Below are positions 59,479 through 64,000 of a DNA stretch of 64,000 nucleotides, in pieces. Made by a program: the position numbers and the translations under genes. Below the pieces are notes generated by a model. It had not been told where the DNA came from, did no database searches, and saw only the letters and a list, made by a program, of their open reading frames with translations. The DNA is from Rhizobium lusitanum (GTDB taxonomy: Bacteria > Pseudomonadota > Alphaproteobacteria > Rhizobiales > Rhizobiaceae). Each line of letters starts with the position of its first letter. Within the stretch, counting starts at the first letter, position 1. The DNA lies in NCBI RefSeq assembly GCF_014189535.1, contig NZ_CP050307.1:868001-932000 (forward strand), in the 5' to 3' direction.

Positions 59479-60471
59479 ATGTCCTATCTCTTGAGCCTTC
59501 TCGACAAAAGCCCCATCGAAGCCGGTAAGAATGCAACGGATGCGCTGCGGGCAACCGCCAAGCTGGCCATCCGCGCCGAGGAGCTTGGCTATCACCGTTT
59601 CTGGGTGGCCGAGCATCATAATATGGCGAACCTGGCGAGTTCCGCGCCCGAAGCACTGATCGCCTATCTGCTTGCCAAGACATCGAAAATCCGCGTCGGC
59701 TCCGGCGGAGTGATGCTGCAGCATTACAGCGCCTACAAGGTGGCGGAGACATTCAATCTCCTCTCGTCGCTGGCGCCCGGCCGTGTCGATCTCGGCGTCG
59801 GTAAGGCACCGGGCGGCTTTCCGCTGTCAACGCGGGCTTTGCAGATAGCGGTCGACCCGGCGCGCAAGCCAAGCTTTGCCGACCAGCTTGCCGACATCAA
59901 CAGCTATCTTTCGACCGAACCCCAGGCGGATGCGGCTATCGCGACGCCGCTCCCCTCGATTGCGCCCGATCGCTTTCTGCTGGGCGCTTCCGTCGATAGC
60001 GCCGAGCTGGCGGCAGAGAAGGGCTGGGAGCTGGTCTTCGCCGGCCATCTGAACGGCGACCCTGAAAATCTACGCAAGACCTTCGAGGCCTATGAGAAGG
60101 CAAGCGGCGGCAAGAGCCCGATCCTGGCGCTAGCGGCCTTTGCCGCTGAGAGCGAGGAGCAGGCGCGCGAGCGTGTCGGCGATCTGCGCATCGTCAAGGT
60201 TTTCCTTCCAAACGGCCAGACCGTCAATGTCGGCAGCGAAGAACAGGCAGCCGAATTCGCCCGCCAGGCCGGCGTCAGCGACTACCGGACCGAAGAGAAG
60301 GTGCCGAGCGTGCTGCATGGCACGGCACAACAGATCCGCAAGGAACTTGACGAGCTGCACCGCCGCTACGGCGTCAAGGAATTCATTCTCGACACACCGG
60401 CGCTGCCGGCCGCCGAGCGTCTCGCCTCCATCGAGCTGCTTGCCAAAGAGCGGCTCTCGCTTGTCGCCTGA
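59479..60471 (+). CDS. LLM-class flavin-dependent oxidoreductase (YtmO/CmoO-like)
   Basis: This 330-residue bacterial-luciferase-like protein has LAIRAEELGYHRFWVAEHHN, RVGSGGVMLQHYSAYKVAET, FNLLSSLAPGRVDLGVGKAP and FLLGASVDSAELAAEKG. Members reduce or oxidise substrates with FMNH2. Followed by an NtaA-type monooxygenase, M20 deacetylase and GNAT gene, it corresponds in type and length to YtmO (CmoO) of the Bacillus subtilis S-alkylcysteine salvage operon. There it is proposed to act on the N-acetylated S-alkylcysteine. This function is inferred from gene context. Confidence 0.85.
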   Translation: MSYLLSLLDKSPIEAGKNATDALRATAKLAIRAEELGYHRFWVAEHHNMANLASSAPEALIAYLLAKTSKIRVGSGGVMLQHYSAYKVAETFNLLSSLAPGRVDLGVGKAPGGFPLSTRALQIAVDPARKPSFADQLADINSYLSTEPQADAAIATPLPSIAPDRFLLGASVDSAELAAEKGWELVFAGHLNGDPENLRKTFEAYEKASGGKSPILALAAFAAESEEQARERVGDLRIVKVFLPNGQTVNVGSEEQAAEFARQAGVSDYRTEEKVPSVLHGTAQQIRKELDELHRRYGVKEFILDTPALPAAERLASIELLAKERLSLVA

Positions 60472-60497
60472 CATTTGCTTTGAAAAGGACTGATCCC

Positions 60498-61847
60498 ATG
60501 GCTCAGAAACACGTCAAGTTCGGCATCATGCTACAAGGCCCTGGCGGCCACATGAACGCCTGGAAACATCCGAGCGGCCCGGCCGACGCCAGCGTCAATT
60601 TCGGCTTTTTCGTAGATACGGCCCGCAAGGCGGAAGAGGCGGGCATTGCTTTCGCCTTCGTCGCTGACGGGCTCTATATCAACGCGCAGTCGATTCCGCA
60701 TTTCCTCAATCGCTTCGAACCAATCACGATCCTGTCGGCGCTTGCCGCCTCGACCTCGAAGATCGGGCTGGTCGGCACGCTCTCGACCTCCTACAGCGAT
60801 CCCTTCACCGTCGCCCGGCAATTCGCCTCGATCGACCTGATCAGCGGCGGCAGGGCCGGCTGGAATGCGGTGACGTCGCCGCTCGAAGGCTCCGGCCGCA
60901 ACTATAGCCGCGAGCATCCCGAACACGAACTGCGCTATGAGATCGCGGAGGAATACATCGACGCGATCAAGGGGCTTTGGGACTCCTGGGATGACGATGC
61001 CTTTGTCCGCGACCGTGAGACCGGCGTCTATGCCGATAAGACCAAGATGCATCGCCTCGATCACAAGGGCAGCTTCTTCCGCATCGAAGGGCCGCTCAAT
61101 ATCGGCCGATCCAAGCAGGGCCAGCCGGTTGTCTTTCAGGCGGGGGCCTCGGATTCGGGCATCCGTCTTGCCGGCAAGCATGCCGATGCTGTCTTCACCA
61201 ATGGCGGTCCGATCGAGGATGCACAGGTCTTCTACCGCCAGCTGAAGGACAGCGTGATCGCGCAGGGTCGCAGCGCTTCGGAAGTGGGCATCTATCCGGG
61301 TATCGGCCCCATCGTTGGCGCAACGAAGGAAGAGGCAGAAGAGAAGTATCAGGCGATCCGCAACCTCGTTACCATCGAGGAGGCGCTGCTCTATCTTGGC
61401 CGCTTCTTCGATCATCATGATTTTAGCGTCTATCCGCTGGACGAACCGTTCCCCGATCTTGGCGATGTCGGCCGCAACAATTTCCGCGCCACCACCGATC
61501 GCATCAAGAAGACCGCGCTGGAGAAGGGGCTGACGCTGCGCCAGGTCGCGCTCGATTCCGCAACACCACGCACCGCCTTCATCGGCACGGCGGAGCATAT
61601 CGCCGACGAGATCATCCGTTGGGTGGATCAGGATGCCGCCGATGGCTTCATCCTCGGCTTCCCGGTGATCGCCGAAGGCTTCGATGACTTCGCCAAGTAC
61701 GTCCTGCCGATCCTCACCGAACGCGGCTATTTCGACCCTGTGCTGAAGGGCTCGACGCTGCGTGACCACTTGGGGCTGCCCTATCGCGAAAGCCGCTATG
61801 CGGGCGCGAAGGACGAAGCCGAACAGGGAAGGGCGATCCGCGCCTGA
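60498..61847 (+). CDS. NtaA/DszA-family flavin monooxygenase (YtnJ/CmoJ-like)
   Basis: The protein has 449 residues. It begins KHVKFGIMLQGPGGHMNAWK, then has IAFAFVADGLYINAQSIPHF, GLVGTLSTSYSDPFTVARQF, GGRAGWNAVTSPLEGSGRNY and VVFQAGASDSGIRLAGKHAD, all typical of the NtaA branch. ATG 60498 follows AAGGA; TTG 60480 is unlikely. In the B. subtilis ytm/ytn operon the corresponding enzyme cleaves the C-S bond of an N-acetyl-S-alkylcysteine using FMNH2. It is distinct from, but related to, the enzyme at 28246. No flavin reductase gene is seen in the window. Confidence 0.88.
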   Translation: MAQKHVKFGIMLQGPGGHMNAWKHPSGPADASVNFGFFVDTARKAEEAGIAFAFVADGLYINAQSIPHFLNRFEPITILSALAASTSKIGLVGTLSTSYSDPFTVARQFASIDLISGGRAGWNAVTSPLEGSGRNYSREHPEHELRYEIAEEYIDAIKGLWDSWDDDAFVRDRETGVYADKTKMHRLDHKGSFFRIEGPLNIGRSKQGQPVVFQAGASDSGIRLAGKHADAVFTNGGPIEDAQVFYRQLKDSVIAQGRSASEVGIYPGIGPIVGATKEEAEEKYQAIRNLVTIEEALLYLGRFFDHHDFSVYPLDEPFPDLGDVGRNNFRATTDRIKKTALEKGLTLRQVALDSATPRTAFIGTAEHIADEIIRWVDQDAADGFILGFPVIAEGFDDFAKYVLPILTERGYFDPVLKGSTLRDHLGLPYRESRYAGAKDEAEQGRAIRA

Positions 61848-61865
61848 GGCGCGGACGATCAAGCC

Positions 61866-63053
61866 ATGAATGTCATTTCCCAACACCATCGACCGGCGGA
61901 CGACATCGAAAAGGGCATCGCTTCCTTCATCGATGAAATCATCGAGCTTCGCCATGATCTGCATCGCTATCCAGAGCTCGCTTTCCAGGAACTGCGGACC
62001 AGCAAGATCGTCGCCTCTCTCCTTTCCTCCTGGGGTTACGAGGTGACGACAGGTGTCGGCGGCACCGGCGTCGTCGCTACCCTTCGGGGTGGCGACGGCG
62101 AAAAACGCATCGGTATCCGGGCGGATATGGACGCCCTGCCGATCGAGGAGGCGACGGATCTTCCCTATGCCAGCGACAATCCGGGTGTCATGCATGCCTG
62201 CGGCCATGATGGGCATACCTCGATCCTGCTGGCCGCGGCACGCTATCTCGCTGAGACCCGCCGTTTTTCGGGCGTACTCACCCTGATCTTCCAGCCGGCC
62301 GAAGAGATCGGCGCCGGTGCGCGCAAGATGATCGCCGACGGGCTTTTCGAACGCTTTCCGGTCGACGCCGTCTTCGGCCTGCACAATTGGCCGGGCGTGC
62401 CAACAGGCCAGTTCGGCTTCGTCGCCGGTGCTGCCATGGCCTCGGTCGATCAGGCCGTGATCCGCATTGTCGGCAAGGGCGGTCATGGGGCTGAGCCGCA
62501 CAAATCCGTCGATCCGATCCTGGCGTCTGCTTCCTTCATCACAGCGTTGCAGAGCGTCGTGTCCCGCAATGTCGATCCCCAGGACATGGCGGTCGCCACC
62601 GTCGGTTCGATCCACGCCGGCTCGGCATCAAATGTGATCCCGGAAAGCGTCGAGCTGAAGCTGACCATGCGCGCCTTCAGCGAGGCGGTTCGCCAGCAAT
62701 TGCAGGAGCGTATTCCAGCCCTTGCCCGCGCCCAGGCCGAAAGCTTCGGCGCTCAGGCAGATGTAAACTATCGCCTCGGCTTTCCGGCGCTGATCAACCA
62801 TCGTGAGGAGACGGATTTTGGTCGCTCGGTCGCGCTGGAGACCTTCGGTGAGGCGCAGGTCGCCAAGGATTTCCGGCCGCGCACGGCGAGCGAAGATTTC
62901 GCCTTCATGCTGCTGGAGCAACCGGGCAGCTACCTCTTCGTCGGCAATGGCGACAGCGCCCCTCTGCACAGCGCTCACTACAATTTCGACGACACGATCA
63001 TAGCGCCCGCCGCCCGTTACTGGGTGCGGCTGGTCGAGACCTTCCTTTCATAG
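61866..63053 (+). CDS. M20-family amidohydrolase/N-deacetylase (YtnL/HipO-like)
   Basis: This 395-residue M20D peptidase-family enzyme has HDLHRYPELAFQELRTSKI, IGIRADMDALPIEEATDLPY, MHACGHDGHTSILLAAARYL (Cys, His ligands), FQPAEEIGAGARKMIADGLF (Glu-Glu) and LHNWPGVPTGQFGFV (His). The family removes acyl groups from N-acyl amino acids. In this gene order it would deacetylate N-acetylcysteine or a related product, the last step of the proposed salvage route. All metal ligands appear present. Confidence 0.88.
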   Translation: MNVISQHHRPADDIEKGIASFIDEIIELRHDLHRYPELAFQELRTSKIVASLLSSWGYEVTTGVGGTGVVATLRGGDGEKRIGIRADMDALPIEEATDLPYASDNPGVMHACGHDGHTSILLAAARYLAETRRFSGVLTLIFQPAEEIGAGARKMIADGLFERFPVDAVFGLHNWPGVPTGQFGFVAGAAMASVDQAVIRIVGKGGHGAEPHKSVDPILASASFITALQSVVSRNVDPQDMAVATVGSIHAGSASNVIPESVELKLTMRAFSEAVRQQLQERIPALARAQAESFGAQADVNYRLGFPALINHREETDFGRSVALETFGEAQVAKDFRPRTASEDFAFMLLEQPGSYLFVGNGDSAPLHSAHYNFDDTIIAPAARYWVRLVETFLS

Positions 63054-63078
63054 TGACCACAACAGGACGGCTGATGAG

Positions 63079-63603
63079 ATGAGTGACAGCTTTCTCTACA
63101 CAACCCCTCTCGACCCACGCGCCAAGCCGCTGATCGATGAGCTGATCCATGAATATGACAGCCGCTACGGCAACTATTTCAGCGCCGAAGGCGCGGCAGC
63201 GGAGCTCAATCGCTATCCGCCGGAGTATTTTGCGCCGCCGAATGGTAATTTCCTGCTTCTGATCCGCGACGGCGAAACCATCGGCGGCGGCGCTTTCAAG
63301 CGCTACGATGAACGTACGGCCGAGTTCAAGCGCATCTGGACCCGTAACGATCTGCGCCGGCAGGGACTGGCGCGCAAGCTTCTGGTCGAGCTGGAATCGC
63401 AGGCGGCCCGCCAGGGCTATTCCCGGATCTATCTCACCACCGGCTTCCGGCAGCCGGAGGCCGTCGGTCTCTATCTCGGCTACGGCTATACCGCGTTGTT
63501 CGATCAGACAGTCGATCCGGAAATCCACAAGACGCTGCCCTTCGAGAAGGATGTCACCCATCTGGCCGAACCGGAACTGCGCGTGGCTGGCAGCAACAGG
63601 TGA
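63079..63603 (+). CDS. GNAT-family N-acetyltransferase (YtmI/SnaA-like)
   Basis: This 174-residue acetyltransferase has the acetyl-CoA pyrophosphate loop in FKRIWTRNDLRRQGLARKLL. Strands 4-5 are around IYLTTGFRQPEAVGLYLGYG. The N-terminal half contains FLLLIRDGETIGGGAFKRYD. In the B. subtilis ytm operon a GNAT enzyme N-acetylates S-alkylcysteine to begin salvage; the present gene sits between the deacetylase and the transporter genes of the same operon. The substrate is inferred from context only. Confidence 0.82.
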   Translation: MSDSFLYTTPLDPRAKPLIDELIHEYDSRYGNYFSAEGAAAELNRYPPEYFAPPNGNFLLLIRDGETIGGGAFKRYDERTAEFKRIWTRNDLRRQGLARKLLVELESQAARQGYSRIYLTTGFRQPEAVGLYLGYGYTALFDQTVDPEIHKTLPFEKDVTHLAEPELRVAGSNR

Positions 63604-63642
63604 AAGCGGCAACAGACCGATAATCCATTAAAGGGAAATATC

Positions 63643-64000
63643 ATGGCACTGACGACAGATTTCGCCGGGATTGATTCTGGCAGCAGGGTCACCGATCAAA
63701 AGCAGGATCATTCCCGCTACCGGATCGTGCCGGCGCGCCATCCCGCCCGGCTGGCGGGCACCATTTTCGCCGCTGTCGTTATCGCCGCCGTGCTCTATTC
63801 CACCTTCACCAATCCGCGTTGGGGTTGGGGCGTCTTTGGCGAATGGTTCTTCGCCGAGCCCGTTCTCGTCGGCCTCGGCAGGACGCTGCTCTTGACGGTG
63901 CTGGCCGCGATTTCCGGCTCCATACTCGGCACGGCGCTGGCGCTGGCGCGCGTTTCCAAGTCGCCGCTGCTATCAGGCCTTTCCTGGGGCTATATCTGGC
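63643..64000 (+). CDS. Amino acid ABC transporter permease, 3' end outside window
   Basis: Only the first ~119 codons are present. ATG 63643 follows AAAGGGAAATATC. A hydrophilic 33-residue leader precedes a first span (LAGTIFAAVVIAAVLYSTFT). A periplasmic loop (NPRWGWGVFGEWFFAEPVLV) and the start of the HisM/TcyL-type permease domain follow (GLGRTLLLTVLAAISGSILG, TALALARVS). It probably imports a cysteine derivative or other sulfur amino acid, as the linked enzymes suggest. The rest of the transporter should lie beyond the window. Confidence 0.82.
   Translation, partial: MALTTDFAGIDSGSRVTDQKQDHSRYRIVPARHPARLAGTIFAAVVIAAVLYSTFTNPRWGWGVFGEWFFAEPVLVGLGRTLLLTVLAAISGSILGTALALARVSKSPLLSGLSWGYIW

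Noticed and set aside
60531..62615. Minus-strand open frame of 694 codons
   Set aside because: It runs antisense through two well-defined enzymes (NtaA-like and M20). Long antisense frames are common in GC-rich codon-biased DNA, and the translation has no recognisable domain.

Overview
The window looks like a chromosome or chromid segment of a Rhizobiaceae bacterium, most likely Rhizobium. The base composition is moderately GC-rich. Uptake operons are paired with GntR or LysR regulators throughout. The capsule export genes are Kps-type, and several small proteins (a DUF6665-like protein, Gly/Asn-rich secreted proteins, a 50-residue single-span protein) are of a kind I associate with rhizobia. 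I saw no rRNA, tRNA, insertion sequence, prophage or CRISPR array.

Positions 1-18782 hold an ABC-dependent (group 2/3, K-antigen type) capsular polysaccharide locus. It has two paralogous KpsE-type inner-membrane proteins, one KpsM permease, one KpsT ATPase, a KpsD/Wza-type outer-membrane lipoprotein, the KpsC and KpsS Kdo-linker transferases, two GT4 glycosyltransferases, two FkbM methyltransferases, a DUF6270-like protein, an unrecognised protein with a C-terminal beta-rich domain, and an AraC regulator preceded by a possible 14-codon leader peptide. Genes run on both strands from a central AT-rich divergent region near 10.2-10.5 kb. No Kdo or sugar-nucleotide synthesis genes are present, so the locus is incomplete here.

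Positions 18948-25530 hold an OmpR-type two-component system convergent with a spy-macA-macB export operon. Positions 25881-34596 hold a ureohydrolase (agmatinase/guanidinobutyrase type), an aminotransferase, an NtaA-type flavin monooxygenase, LysR and HutC-type regulators, and a polar amino acid ABC transporter. A site fitting the HutC-subfamily operator consensus overlaps the transporter promoter. Positions 35439-38931 form a small unit in which a NarL-type two-component system lies between two Gly/Asn-rich secreted proteins; the second of these is cut by an in-frame TGA.

Positions 38992-48085 hold a frameshifted DapA-family gene with a divergent GntR regulator, an Xaa-Pro peptidase, and a six-gene operon (GntR, Cys/Met-metabolism PLP enzyme, MalEFGK-type ABC transporter). 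Positions 49229-58656 hold an esterase, two CodA-like amidohydrolases, a GntR regulator, a Pot-type ABC transporter and a hydantoin racemase, which suggests uptake and breakdown of a cyclic amide or ureide; two related palindromes may tie these genes together. Positions 59479-64000 hold an LLM monooxygenase, an NtaA/YtnJ-like monooxygenase, an M20 deacetylase, a GNAT acetyltransferase and the start of an amino-acid permease. That set matches the Bacillus subtilis ytm/ytn S-alkylcysteine salvage route.

Three genes carry simple lesions: a nonsense codon at 38500 and single-base frameshifts near 39486 and 58880. They could be real pseudogenes, recoding sites or assembly errors. All functions are inferred from sequence patterns; no database search was possible.
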